Below, one piece after another: positions 49,793-58,208 of a DNA stretch of 64,000 nucleotides. Positions within the stretch are counted from its first letter, which is position 1, and each line of letters opens with the position of its first letter. Origin of the DNA: Verrucomicrobiota bacterium. Its GTDB lineage: Bacteria > Verrucomicrobiota > Verrucomicrobiia > Limisphaerales > JACRJZ01. Both the position numbers and the translations under genes were made by a program. The notes beneath the pieces are model-generated. The model did no database searches. It was not told the origin of the DNA and saw nothing but the letters and a program-made list of their open reading frames with translations. The stretch covers positions 1 through 64,000 of the forward strand of contig JACRJZ010000151.1 of NCBI GenBank assembly GCA_016219875.1, read 5' to 3'.

Positions 49793-51445
49793 TCAGTTAC
49801 CGCCCAGGCCGCTGCCACCGAGGCTGCGCGAGCCGCCGGTACCGCCGGAGCCAAGGCCGCTGCCCGAAGTGTTTTGGTTTTGCGTGCTCCGGGTGTTGAG
49901 CCGGCTATTCTGGTTCTGGCTGTTGCGGCTGTTCATGGTGCCGGTCTTGTCGAACATGTTGCGAAGGATTTGTTCGACCTCCTGCACGTCGGCGTTTTCG
50001 AGCGAATAGACAAAGACCTTCTGCTTGCGGCGCGGGTCCGCGTCCAACTGCTCGATCATGGCGGCGATCTGCACCATCATGTCCTTGGCCGCGCTCACGA
50101 CCACGGACGACGTGCGCTGGTCGGGCACCGCAAGCACCCGGCCCATCTTCTTGGTGCGATCACTCTGCTGGCCCGAGGCGCTGGTTTGCCCGCGCCCGCC
50201 GCCGAACTGACTCCGCCCACCGCCAAACATGCCGCCTCCGCCAAAGCTGAAGCCCCGCCGGTTGCTGTTCTGGTCGTTGCTCCGACTCTCATCCGGGAAC
50301 AGCCCGGCTAGGAGGTCGGCCATTTCGACTGGGTCGGCGAATTTCAGCCGGAAGACGCGCACTTCGGTCACGTCCTCCACATCGACGTCGATCTCTTCCA
50401 CCAGCTTGTCGATGGTGGGGACTATGTCGTCTGGTGCGCTGACGACGAGAGCGTTGCTCCGGTCGTCAGAAGTGGCCAGGACCTTGGGCGTTGGAGCGCG
50501 TCCGCCACTGCCCCCTCCGCCCCCTCCGCCACCGCCATCGCCGCCGGGGAAACCGCCGGGGCCGCCCCCTCCCATGCCCCGCATCCGTTGGAAGAACTGC
50601 GCCCGCAAGTCGTTGCCGCTCCGCGAACCAGAGTCCTGCGCTTGGAACAAGTCCTTGATCACGGTGGCCACGGTCTTGGCGTCCGCGTACTTGAGGGGAT
50701 AAACCCGGATGGTCGCCGAACTGGACAGGGCCGTGTCGAGGGCCTTCACGATTTCGGCCATGCGGCGGATGTTGGCCTGGGTGTCCGTGATCACCAGCGC
50801 GTTGCCGGCTTCGTTGGCCGTCATGGTCGCCGTCATGGGCATGAGCGGCTGCAAATCCTTCGTCACCTGAGCGGCGTTGATGAAGCGCACGGGAACGATC
50901 TGCGTGACGATTTCCTCGTTCTTCGGGATTTCATTGGGCTCGTTGCCCCGCTTGACCGGGATGTCGCGGGTCTTGGCCGAGTCGCGCGACACGATGGTCA
51001 AGGTGCGGTCGTTGCGGATGGCCGCGTAGCCGTTCTTGTTCAGGACCGCGTTCAAGAGGCTGACGGCTTCGTCCTTGGTCAACGGCTGGTTGCTCCAGAC
51101 ATCGACGGTGCCGCGCACCGGGGTGTCCAGCACAATGATGAAGCCGGCCGCGTCGCTCAGATAGTTCAAGACCATTTCCAGCGGCACGTTGCGGAAGTTC
51201 AGGCGCAATCCGTCCGAGCCGTTCGTGCCGCTGGCCTGGGCGGGCGGGGCGAAGGTGGACGGCGAATCCGGCGCGGCCACGGCTGGCGGCGGCGCAGGCG
51301 GTTGGGTGGCGGGTGCCTCCGGATTGGCTGGAGTTGGCGCGGCCAAGCCCGGCTGGGATGGCACGTTTGTCGGCGAGTCCGCCGCGGCGAGGGCAAACCC
51401 CGCCGTCATTCCGGCCGCCAAGAGAAGAGTGGTGATGGTTTTCAT
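49793..51445 (-). CDS. Secretin N-domain protein (split GspD N-part)
   Basis: This 550-aa protein has a signal peptide (MKTITTLLLAAGMTAGFALA), a Pro/Ala-rich linker, then tandem secretin N domains: LNFRNVPLEMVLNYLSDAAG (N0-like), VPVRFINAAQVTKDLQPLMP (N1), IRVYPLKYADAKTVATVIKD (N2) and VFRLKFADPVEMADLLAGLF (N3-like), with Gly-rich linkers. It lacks the C-terminal secretin domain, which is the next gene 54 bp downstream. The ends overlap the preceding gene by 4 bp. It would sit in the periplasm as the ring below the pore. The C-terminal tail is a low-complexity Asn/Gly/Ser repeat. Confidence 0.82.
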   Translation of the reverse strand: MKTITTLLLAAGMTAGFALAAADSPTNVPSQPGLAAPTPANPEAPATQPPAPPPAVAAPDSPSTFAPPAQASGTNGSDGLRLNFRNVPLEMVLNYLSDAAGFIIVLDTPVRGTVDVWSNQPLTKDEAVSLLNAVLNKNGYAAIRNDRTLTIVSRDSAKTRDIPVKRGNEPNEIPKNEEIVTQIVPVRFINAAQVTKDLQPLMPMTATMTANEAGNALVITDTQANIRRMAEIVKALDTALSSSATIRVYPLKYADAKTVATVIKDLFQAQDSGSRSGNDLRAQFFQRMRGMGGGGPGGFPGGDGGGGGGGGGSGGRAPTPKVLATSDDRSNALVVSAPDDIVPTIDKLVEEIDVDVEDVTEVRVFRLKFADPVEMADLLAGLFPDESRSNDQNSNRRGFSFGGGGMFGGGRSQFGGGRGQTSASGQQSDRTKKMGRVLAVPDQRTSSVVVSAAKDMMVQIAAMIEQLDADPRRKQKVFVYSLENADVQEVEQILRNMFDKTGTMNSRNSQNQNSRLNTRSTQNQNTSGSGLGSGGTGGSRSLGGSGLGGN

Positions 51446-52365
51446 TTGTTCATTTCCTGTTCACGTCGCTGCATCAGTCGTTTGAGAATCTCGTTTTCGT
51501 CGGCGCTGGCCGCTGCCGGCGCGGTGGCGGCGGGCGCGGCTTCTGCGTTGGCGGCCACAACACCGGGTTCTGCGTTGGTACCGGCGGCTGCCGAGGGGGC
51601 GCTGGCCGCGGTGGTTGGGCTGAAGCTCGAAGACGACTCCGAGCGCATGGACAAACTCCATTCGCCGTCGTCCACGCGGCGCATCTGCATCCCCATGCGC
51701 AACTCCACGCAGTTGGTGCCCGTAGCGAGCTTCACTTCGTTGTGTCCCACCTCCGCGAGCTTGTAGCCGGCGATGGTGTCGGCGGGCTTGAGCACTTTCC
51801 TGAACTCGTAGCTGCTGCCGTCGAAGAAAGCGAACTGGCCCTTTTCGTAGCTCATGGTGCCCACGAGCGCGAACGAGTCGATCCGCGTGGGCCGCCGGTA
51901 TTCGCGCCGTTCGTCGCGCTGCCGGCGCGGCGAGCGGTTCGGATCGAAGATGTTCCGGTCGGTGAGGATCTTGAACGACGCGAAGTCCAGCCGGCCAGAG
52001 CCGCCGGCAGTGCTGGCGGGGCGGGATGGCAGGCTGACCGCGTTCGTTTCTGCGGCGGCGTTGGTGGACGCGGCTTCGTTCGTCGGCGCGATGCTGTTCG
52101 CGATCACGGGGCTGTTGGTGGGGAGAACTTCATTGGTCACGGCCGCCGTATTCGTCGCCGCGCCCGCTTCAACGCTTCCACTCTTCACCGCTTCAACGAG
52201 CGCGTTGGTGGCAGAGGGCGTGTTCGTCGAAGCAACGAGGTGCGGTTCCTGCGCGACCGCCGCAAATCCGCTCAAGACTGCAAGCGCCATCGACGCCAGC
52301 AGCACGCCCGCCCGCCCGACACCACGTCGGGACTCTGGTTCAAATATGTTTCGCATCGGTTTCAT
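51442..52365 (-). CDS. GspC/PilP-like protein
   Basis: This 307-aa exported protein has a hydrophobic N-terminal segment (AGVLLASMALAVLSGFAAVA), a long Asn/Thr/Ala-rich linker, then a small beta domain opening DRNIFDPNRSPRRQ, the RNIFxP pattern of GspC/PilP homology regions. GspC or PilP bridges the inner membrane platform to secretin N0. The 3' end overlaps the N-domain gene by 4 bp and the 5' end overlaps the PilO/M-like gene by 4 bp. The linker composition is unusual. Confidence 0.7.
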   Translation of the reverse strand: MKPMRNIFEPESRRGVGRAGVLLASMALAVLSGFAAVAQEPHLVASTNTPSATNALVEAVKSGSVEAGAATNTAAVTNEVLPTNSPVIANSIAPTNEAASTNAAAETNAVSLPSRPASTAGGSGRLDFASFKILTDRNIFDPNRSPRRQRDERREYRRPTRIDSFALVGTMSYEKGQFAFFDGSSYEFRKVLKPADTIAGYKLAEVGHNEVKLATGTNCVELRMGMQMRRVDDGEWSLSMRSESSSSFSPTTAASAPSAAAGTNAEPGVVAANAEAAPAATAPAAASADENEILKRLMQRREQEMNK

Positions 52366-52892
52366 TGCGCCCGCGAGTTCAGGATCAGGCCGCTGATCTG
52401 GAGGCCCAGCGAAATCTGCTGGCCTTCGTTGTCCCGCGCGTTCATCTCCACGGACTCGAGCTTAAGCCCCATGGGGTCCTTTTCAATGTTGTAGAGGAAG
52501 CGCGTCACCGTGGCGAGACTGCCGAAAGCATCGACGCGGCATTCCAGCGAGGTGTAGTCGTCCGCCTCACGCTTCTGCGGGGTGATGGAGGTGACGCTGA
52601 CGCGACTCTCGCGCGCCCAGTAATCGAACGCTTGCAACAGCCGTTGCTCGGCAACGGAAACGTCGTTGGGCAACGTGTTCTTGTTCATCTCGTCCCAGCG
52701 ACGGCGGATGCCCTGCTCGCGCTGGAGCAACAGCCCGCCCTGGTTGATCTTCTTGCGCAATTCGGCGATCTGCGCCTTCCGGTCGTTCCAACTCCGCCAG
52801 AGTGGCGAGAAGAGTAATTTGTCGGCCGCAAAATAGGCGACGGCCCCGATGGCCACGAGGGCGAGCAGTTGTTGGCGGTTCTTGAAATTCAT
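52362..52892 (-). CDS. PilO/GspM-like inner membrane protein
   Basis: Started at the ATG at 52892, this is 176 aa: one N-terminal transmembrane segment (LLALVAIGAVAYFAADKLLF), a coiled coil (DRKAQIAELRKKINQGGLLL), and a C-terminal alpha/beta domain (VSVTSITPQKREADDYTSLE). That is the layout of PilO/GspM assembly-platform proteins. It overlaps the neighbours by 4 bp on both sides. It would pair with the PilM/N-like protein. Confidence 0.75.
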   Translation of the reverse strand: MNFKNRQQLLALVAIGAVAYFAADKLLFSPLWRSWNDRKAQIAELRKKINQGGLLLQREQGIRRRWDEMNKNTLPNDVSVAEQRLLQAFDYWARESRVSVTSITPQKREADDYTSLECRVDAFGSLATVTRFLYNIEKDPMGLKLESVEMNARDNEGQQISLGLQISGLILNSRAQ

Positions 52893-54337
52893 GGTTCTCT
52901 TCCCTCGCTCCACAGGTAGTCGAATTTGAACTGGATGGGGGACCGGCCCCGGATTTCCCGGTGAACGTCCGCCACGCCCGGGGCGGAACTGATCCGCTCC
53001 AGCATTTTCAGCAGCGCCTGGTTGTCGCGCGCAATGCCAGAGCAAGTGACCGCGCCTGGCTCGCGGATTTCGACCGATTTGGCAGAGACGACGCCGTCTT
53101 CGGGAAAGGCCTCGGTCAGTTGCCGCAGGATGCTCAGGCTGCGCAACGTGTCGTCGAACCACGGACGGAACTGGCGGATGCGCTGTTGCGCGCCGTCGAG
53201 GTCGCGGACCCGCGCCTCCATCTGCGACCATTGGGAACGGAGCCACCAGAGTTGGATCTGCTGGAAACCGAACAGAGCCAGGACGACGAACGCCACCGCG
53301 CCGGCCACCACCGCCGCGCGTTGCAGCGTGCCGGAGGAATACCGCGTGACGAGTTGTTGCAGCGCGGTCACTTTGGGCGGCAGAAACTCGAACTCCGCGC
53401 CGCGGCCCGCCAGCGGCCACGCGGCGAGGCTGAAGGCTGGCGAGACGGAGATGTTCATCGGCAAATGCACGCCGAACTCGTTGGCGGAATAGGTTTCGAC
53501 CAGTTCCACCTTCAAGCCCGCCGGCTCGAACCGGTCCCGGAACTCTTTGGCCAACTCCTGGGCCAGTTCGCGCGGGCCGAAGATGCGGACGCGCCGCACG
53601 GCATCGCGAAATTCCGCCGGCAGTTGCCCTAGCGTGATCCGCGCCTCGCGCGCCACCAGGTCGGTGTAAAGTTGACGCCGCCCGGCCTCGTTCTCGATCG
53701 CGCCTTCCAAGGCCCGCAGCGCGACCACGCCGCCGCCGCACGTGATTTGCATCCCCACGTGGCTTTCGCCCACGACCAGCGCCATTACTCCGTTGGAGGT
53801 TTCGGCGGCCGGGGGTTGCAGCGCCGCGAGGCCCAGAGAGAAACTCACCGGCTTGAGTTGGGCGGCCCGCAGCACCCGCTCCAGCAGTTCGAGATGGTTG
53901 CGGGGAATCCCAATCTGAGTGGCGTGCCTTTCGCCGGATGCCGCCTGTTGGCGCGACGTGGCCACCATCAGGGTCGTCACGTCGCACGGGAAGCCGCGCT
54001 CGGCTTCGATCTGGAGGAAGCCCGGCACGTCCGCCTCGGCGAGGTCGGGGATTTTTGTGTGCGTGATGAGCGCCCACTTGAGCGGCACGCCCACGACGCA
54101 GTGGCGTTCCCGCACGCCCGCGGCGTCGAGGTGATTGCGAATCTCCCGCCCGACGAGTTCGGGATCGTTGGTAAGCGGGTCGAGGGAAAGCGTGGCGGAG
54201 AACGGCGGCTGCGCTTGCAACGAACCGTTGGTGCGCCGGAGAACGACGCCGTCAAGGCGGCTGCCGTCCAGCGTGAGTCCCAGGAGGCTGGAGAGCTTCT
54301 TGCGTTTGGACAAACCGAGTTTTTCCAGGTCGATCAT
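52889..54337 (-). CDS. PilM-PilN fusion (GspL-like)
   Basis: This 482-aa protein merges two assembly-platform parts. Residues about 10-330 are an actin-like PilM domain (LGLTLDGSRLDGVVLRR; PGFLQIEAERGFPC), and a single transmembrane segment (AAVVAGAVAFVVLALFGF) is followed by a PilN-like coiled coil and alpha/beta domain (LRSQWSQMEARVRDLDGAQQ). The combination equals GspL of T2SS, which links cytoplasmic GspE to the platform. Four-bp overlaps join it to neighbours. Confidence 0.8.
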   Translation of the reverse strand: MIDLEKLGLSKRKKLSSLLGLTLDGSRLDGVVLRRTNGSLQAQPPFSATLSLDPLTNDPELVGREIRNHLDAAGVRERHCVVGVPLKWALITHTKIPDLAEADVPGFLQIEAERGFPCDVTTLMVATSRQQAASGERHATQIGIPRNHLELLERVLRAAQLKPVSFSLGLAALQPPAAETSNGVMALVVGESHVGMQITCGGGVVALRALEGAIENEAGRRQLYTDLVAREARITLGQLPAEFRDAVRRVRIFGPRELAQELAKEFRDRFEPAGLKVELVETYSANEFGVHLPMNISVSPAFSLAAWPLAGRGAEFEFLPPKVTALQQLVTRYSSGTLQRAAVVAGAVAFVVLALFGFQQIQLWWLRSQWSQMEARVRDLDGAQQRIRQFRPWFDDTLRSLSILRQLTEAFPEDGVVSAKSVEIREPGAVTCSGIARDNQALLKMLERISSAPGVADVHREIRGRSPIQFKFDYLWSEGREP

Positions 54338-55662
54338 CGTGTGGCTCCCTTCGCAACCAGCCAGGTCTGGCGGACTTCCCGGCCCAGCGCCCAGCCCAAA
54401 TGGCTGAGGTCTTGCCGGTAGAGAATGGTGGGCGTGCCGTTGCTCAGGTCAAAGATGTATTTCACCCGCCGGTAGCCGCGGCCGTACGGCCCCACCGCCG
54501 CAATGTCCGCGGTGAACTGGTAGCTCTTCACCGTGATGTAGTCTCCCGCGGCCAGCGTCTGGAGCACCGAATCGTTGTTCTGGCCAATCGCCTCCACCAC
54601 CCAGGCGATGGAGTTGGTGATGCGGTCGAGATTGGCGTCGCGGTAGCTCACGAGTTGCAGCGCGAGGTCGGTGGTGATGCCCGGCAGGCAGCAGAGCACA
54701 GCGGGGCTGGCGGTGGTCACGTTCACACGACCGACGATGTAGGTGCCGCTCGCCACGGTCAGGTTGTCAGCGATGACGCCAAACTCGTCGGCGGTCATGC
54801 CGCTGCGCATGAAGAACTGAAGAGGGCTGGCGAAGGTGGTGGTGTTGCCGAGTCTGGCCCGGATGGCGGAGGCCCGGGAGGCGTCGAAGTTCGTTTGCAG
54901 AAGAGAGGTCAATTGGTCCGTGTTCAGATTGCGGAGGCTGAACTTCTGCGAGCCATCGGGACGCAGATTTGGCTCACGGGAATAGACCGTGAAGTATTCC
55001 AACAGGCCGGGGTCGGCGAGGTTGTTGCGGTCCTGGTCGTATTCATCCGGATCGAGGACGCCATTGCGGTTCGAGTCTTCGCCCTCCAGCAGTTCTCGGC
55101 TGGCGCCATAGACGAGCCGGAGTTCATCGACCGTCTCGAAGTTGGTGCTCTTGCAGAGGTAAGGTGGATGGAGCGCCGCGTAGGTTTGCGAGCCGGTGCT
55201 GTTGGTGCTGCGCCACTGGATGATGTAATCCGACAACTCCTGCGTCATGTTCGGCAACAGGTCGAGCATGTTGGTGTTGGCGCTGTTCAAGTTCAGCTTG
55301 GAGGCCTCGTCCACGAGCGCGAAGAACGGCTGCGTGAGCGGCGTCTGGCTGTCGTAGTTGCGCCCGATGAACCAGAAGTGCGCGTCGCCCACCGGCACCG
55401 CCTCGCGATAGTACGTGGTGTAATCGGGCAGGACGCCGTTGGTGCCGTGGTTGGCCAGGACATAGGCGGCGTAACGAGCGCCGGCTTCGATGGCCTGCTC
55501 GGCGGCCAGGGCGCAAACGCGGTTGTCGGAGGCGCGCAACTCGAAGCCGGTCGAGTTGGCAAAGTAGAGCGTGACCGCCACGAGGCCGAAGGTGATCCAG
55601 AGAACGATGATGAGGACGGAGCCGCGCTCGAACGCCCGACGCACCGGATTCGCCGGGCGCAT
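54334..55662 (-). CDS. gspK: GspK-like minor pseudopilin
   Basis: Started at the ATG at 55662, this is 442 aa. The N-terminal hydrophobic helix RGSVLIIVLWITFGLVAVTL is the GspK-type prepilin stretch. The large C-terminal domain has NLNSANTNMLDLLP, a Ca2+-binding-like loop (EDSNRNGVLDPDEYDQDRNN) and ERNV-type helix-hairpin-helix repeats such as LNTDQLTSLLQTNFD. GspK caps the pseudopilus tip. A perfect hairpin lies in the 137-bp gap to gspJ. The upstream open frame to 55803 is through that hairpin. Confidence 0.85.
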   Translation of the reverse strand: MRPANPVRRAFERGSVLIIVLWITFGLVAVTLYFANSTGFELRASDNRVCALAAEQAIEAGARYAAYVLANHGTNGVLPDYTTYYREAVPVGDAHFWFIGRNYDSQTPLTQPFFALVDEASKLNLNSANTNMLDLLPNMTQELSDYIIQWRSTNSTGSQTYAALHPPYLCKSTNFETVDELRLVYGASRELLEGEDSNRNGVLDPDEYDQDRNNLADPGLLEYFTVYSREPNLRPDGSQKFSLRNLNTDQLTSLLQTNFDASRASAIRARLGNTTTFASPLQFFMRSGMTADEFGVIADNLTVASGTYIVGRVNVTTASPAVLCCLPGITTDLALQLVSYRDANLDRITNSIAWVVEAIGQNNDSVLQTLAAGDYITVKSYQFTADIAAVGPYGRGYRRVKYIFDLSNGTPTILYRQDLSHLGWALGREVRQTWLVAKGATR

Positions 55663-55686
55663 CCGATTCTCTCTGCTGAGGAGATT

Positions 55687-55755
55687 TCCATTGGATTCAG
55701 GGAGGAATCGGAGGAGTTGGAACCGAGACTCCAATTCCTCCCTGAATCCAATGGA
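55687..55755. repeat. Perfect 22-bp hairpin upstream of gspK
   Basis: Arms 55687-55708 (TCCATTGGATTCAGGGAGGA onward) and 55734-55755 are exactly complementary, with a 25-base loop. It lies in the only sizeable gap of the operon, between gspJ and gspK, 25 bases before the gspK ATG. It could attenuate or stabilise the distal mRNA. Confidence 0.85.
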
Positions 55756-55799
55756 GACTTCGCCTCTGCTGCGCATGGTGGTTGAGGGGCTGCGCAGTC

Positions 55800-56606
55800 T
55801 CATTGCTCACCTCCGCTGGTAGCGGTGCTGCTGGCGTTGGTCTGAACCTGCATCGCCACCGGAATGAACAGTTCGATCGGCTGGCGATTGCGGCTGTCTG
55901 CCTCCCGCTCCGTGGCGAGGAGAAGACGCACCCGGATAGCGGTCGGCAGGTTCGTGTCGGTAAGCGTGGTGTCCCAAACCGAACGCCAGTCCGAGCCGGT
56001 GCAGCCGAGAAATTCCAGCGCCTCCACATCACTCAGGAGCCGCTGCGCCACCGCTTCCTCGGTGGTGGTGGCGAGGAGATTGCGTGTGACGCACCGGACC
56101 AAGTCCTTGCCGTTGGCCCGCGACGGATCAAGAGGTTCCTGAAGCTGGTAAATCACTTTCTGGATATCGCCCCACGGCGCGGCGTCGTTGATGGCCCCCG
56201 TGGTTGTGAAGAACTCGATGCCGGGAGCCTGCGGCATTCTCGTGCTGCTGCTCACCGGCCCGATCTTGAACGACGGCGCCATCATCCCGCCCGGCGGCAC
56301 AATGTTCTGCAGGTCGCGGCGAACCAAGTCCAAGACGTGGTTTAAGGAGTGGGAAGCGTCGAGCGCCTCAGTCGTCCGGTTGCGCAGACGCAGCGCGCCG
56401 TAAAAGACCGTGTTGATGGCGGCCAGCACGATGCTGAAGATGACGACGGCCATCAGCAGTTCGATGAGCGTGAAGGCGCGCGAGGCTGACTGGGCAGCGA
56501 GACGGCGAGACGGTGAAGCGGCGAAACAGCGAAGCGCCAGAGCAAGCAACTCGCCGTTTCTCCGTTTCGCCGTTCCGCCGTTTCGTTGGTTTTGTCTCAG
56601 TCTCAT
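55800..56606 (-). CDS. gspJ: GspJ-like minor pseudopilin with very long leader
   Basis: Started at the ATG at 56606 (MRLRQNQRNGGTAKRRNGEL), this gives 268 aa. The prepilin motif SRAFTLIELLMAVVIFSIVL appears only at about residues 43-62; the usual leader is 6-25 residues. The long leader is encoded by the GCGAAAC-unit palindrome at 56498-56586. The C-terminal domain (DVEALEFLGCTGSDWRSVW; TAIRVRLLL) fits GspJ. The 5' end overlaps gspI by 4 bp. No ATG, GTG or TTG in frame lies between the palindrome and the motif. Confidence 0.82.
   Translation of the reverse strand: MRLRQNQRNGGTAKRRNGELLALALRCFAASPSRRLAAQSASRAFTLIELLMAVVIFSIVLAAINTVFYGALRLRNRTTEALDASHSLNHVLDLVRRDLQNIVPPGGMMAPSFKIGPVSSSTRMPQAPGIEFFTTTGAINDAAPWGDIQKVIYQLQEPLDPSRANGKDLVRCVTRNLLATTTEEAVAQRLLSDVEALEFLGCTGSDWRSVWDTTLTDTNLPTAIRVRLLLATEREADSRNRQPIELFIPVAMQVQTNASSTATSGGEQ
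56498..56586. repeat. Palindrome of GGCGAAAC units inside gspJ leader
   Basis: The left arm 56498-56528 repeats GCGAGACG/GCGAAAC and the right arm 56554-56586 repeats GCCGTTTC/CCGTTTCG. Both lie in the coding sequence of the gspJ leader in frame. The make-up resembles the short-unit palindromes at 12431 and 58022. Confidence 0.75.
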
Positions 56607-57040
56607 TGCGGCATCGTGCCGGGCGTGAGCGTGCTCAGGCGCACGAAATAATCGCGGCTTTGCACGGCGTAGGTGACTTCCACAGAAAGCAACTTCGGCG
56701 CGTAGAGGTTCCCGTCCTGGCTCCACGTTTCGTTGCGCAGGGTCCAACGAAACTGCCGATCCCCCTCCACGAGCGTGCCGTTCTGGACGGATTTGCTCCA
56801 GTTGGTGGTGACGAGGCTTTCGTTGAGGAGCCGTTCAGCAACGCGCGCTGCCTGGCCCTTCCGGTCCGCCACCGTGCCAGCGAGACTGGCGATCTGCAAT
56901 CCCTGCACTGCCACGGGGATGACGATGGCCATGAACAGCAGTGCCGCCAGCACCTCAGCGAGCGTGAAGCCAGCCTGCGCGCGCTCAGCGGGTGACTTCT
57001 TCCCATTGATTGAATTGGTTGGTCTGGCTCCGAATTTCAT
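56603..57040 (-). CDS. gspI: GspI-like minor pseudopilin
   Basis: Started at the ATG at 57040, this gives 145 aa with prepilin motif QAGFTLAEVLAALLFMAIVI near 29-48 and then the GspI-type C-terminal domain (RWTLRNETWSQDGNLYAPKL). It overlaps gspH by 56 bp, which is large but supported by the lack of another start. GspI works with GspJ and GspK at the pseudopilus tip. Confidence 0.82.
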   Translation of the reverse strand: MKFGARPTNSINGKKSPAERAQAGFTLAEVLAALLFMAIVIPVAVQGLQIASLAGTVADRKGQAARVAERLLNESLVTTNWSKSVQNGTLVEGDRQFRWTLRNETWSQDGNLYAPKLLSVEVTYAVQSRDYFVRLSTLTPGTMPQ

Positions 57041-57638
57041 AACTCTCTCGGTTGCGGGACAGCGCCAGCCACAACGTGTCGCCGTTGCGGTCGAACAGGC
57101 GCAAGGTTTGGGCGCTGGTTTCGCTGAATGTTCCATCCGGCTGGAAACGAATCGACGGCAGGTTCCGATGTGCGCTGCGGGAGCGCGCTCGCAAGGCGTT
57201 GGCTTTCTCGATCGCCGTGGCGGAGGCGAAGCGGTTTCCGCCCAGCAACGAGTTCACGCCGCTCGTCGTGCCGGAGGTGACGACCTCGACCTCCAGGTCG
57301 TCGTTGAGTTGGTATTCCGTGGCCTTGGCCTCGACGAGATCGGTGTAACCGCTCTCCTCCTCCACACCGTAGCTGCGTTGTTTGGCATCCACCCACAGCA
57401 CCATGGGCACGCCCTCGTACACCGCGCGGCTCTGGGCCAAGCGCGTGAGTGCGAGCAGGCGCCGCGCTTCGGAATCCAGCGCGCGTCCGCGGAAGAAATT
57501 GGCGAGAGTGGGCGACGCCACAGCAATGACCACGGTGAGGATCGTCATGACGAGCATCAACTCGACAAGCGTGAATGCCCGCCGGCACGATTTCTCGGCG
57601 CGGTTACTTCTTTTGTTGCCAGTTCGTGACGTCATCAT
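56985..57638 (-). CDS. gspH: GspH-like minor pseudopilin
   Basis: This 217-aa protein starts MMTSRTGNKRSNRAEKSCRR and has the prepilin motif RRAFTLVELMLVMTILTVVI. The C-terminal domain (SIRFQPDGTFSETSAQTLRL) has the GspH/FimT beta pattern. It overlaps gspG by 35 bp at its start. The second ATG, 3 bases on, is equally possible. It would join the tip complex. Confidence 0.82.
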   Translation of the reverse strand: MMTSRTGNKRSNRAEKSCRRAFTLVELMLVMTILTVVIAVASPTLANFFRGRALDSEARRLLALTRLAQSRAVYEGVPMVLWVDAKQRSYGVEEESGYTDLVEAKATEYQLNDDLEVEVVTSGTTSGVNSLLGGNRFASATAIEKANALRARSRSAHRNLPSIRFQPDGTFSETSAQTLRLFDRNGDTLWLALSRNRESYEIRSQTNQFNQWEEVTR

Positions 57639-58188
57639 CGCCTCCGACTCGTCCGTCCGCGCCCATCGACATCAGGTCGTAAGAGCCGACGTTGTGCCGG
57701 CCCGGGCATTCGTAGATGTAGTCGCTGTTCCACGGGTCCTTGGGAATGTCCTTCAAGTACGGCCCGTGCCACTTTTGGGCGTCGCGCGGTTGGACCACCA
57801 GATCCTGGAGGCCGCTCTTGCCCTTGGGATAGTAGCCGTTGTCCACCTCGAAAGCATCGAGCGCAGTGCTGAACGATGCGATCTGGGTTTGCGCGGCCGT
57901 GATGCGCGCCTGCTCAGTGCGCCCGGCGAACTTGGGCACGACGATGGCCGCCAGGATGCCCAGGATGACAAGCACCAGGAGCAGCTCGATCAAGGTGAAA
58001 CCGCGTTGGGAACGGCGGGGTAAATCCGAGATCCGAGATCCGAAATCCGAAACAAATCCGAAGTTCGAAATTCCAAATCCGAAACGATCTTGGGCCGATA
58101 GGGTTTGGGGCTTGCCCATTCGAATTTCGAGTTTGTTTCGGATTTCGGATTTCGGATTTCGGATTTCGGAGTGGGTGAGCAGTTTCAT
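57604..58188 (-). CDS. gspG: GspG major pseudopilin with very long leader
   Basis: Started at the ATG at 58188 (MKLLTHSEIRNPKSEIRNKL), this gives 194 aa. The motif QRGFTLIELLLVLVILGILA appears only near residues 63-82, and the C-terminal domain (YYPKGKSGLQDLV, KDIPKDPWNSDYIYECPG, YDLMSMGADGRVGGDDDVTN) is classical GspG with Ca2+-site residues. The leader of about 60 residues is encoded by the CCGAAAT palindrome at 58022-58170; the ATG at 58116 would still leave about 39. GspG forms the pseudopilus. Confidence 0.87.
   Translation of the reverse strand: MKLLTHSEIRNPKSEIRNKLEIRMGKPQTLSAQDRFGFGISNFGFVSDFGSRISDLPRRSQRGFTLIELLLVLVILGILAAIVVPKFAGRTEQARITAAQTQIASFSTALDAFEVDNGYYPKGKSGLQDLVVQPRDAQKWHGPYLKDIPKDPWNSDYIYECPGRHNVGSYDLMSMGADGRVGGDDDVTNWQQKK
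58022..58170. repeat. Palindrome of CCGAAAT units inside gspG leader
   Basis: The left arm starts at 58022 with ATCCGAGATCCGAGATCC-type units; the right arm ends at 58170 with TTTCGGATTTCGGATTTCGG. The unit is 7 bases, so the peptide repeats every 7 residues (SEIRNPK, SEIRNKL). The centre (about 58086-58118) is unrelated sequence. It lies between the gspG ATG and the prepilin motif. Confidence 0.85.
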
Positions 58189-58208
58189 GGCGTTTGGAGT
58201 GATCTGAG

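Noticed and set aside
58022..58170. CRISPR array in the gspG leader
   Set aside because: The units are 7 bases, unspaced and inverted about a centre, so it is a palindrome and not direct repeats with spacers.
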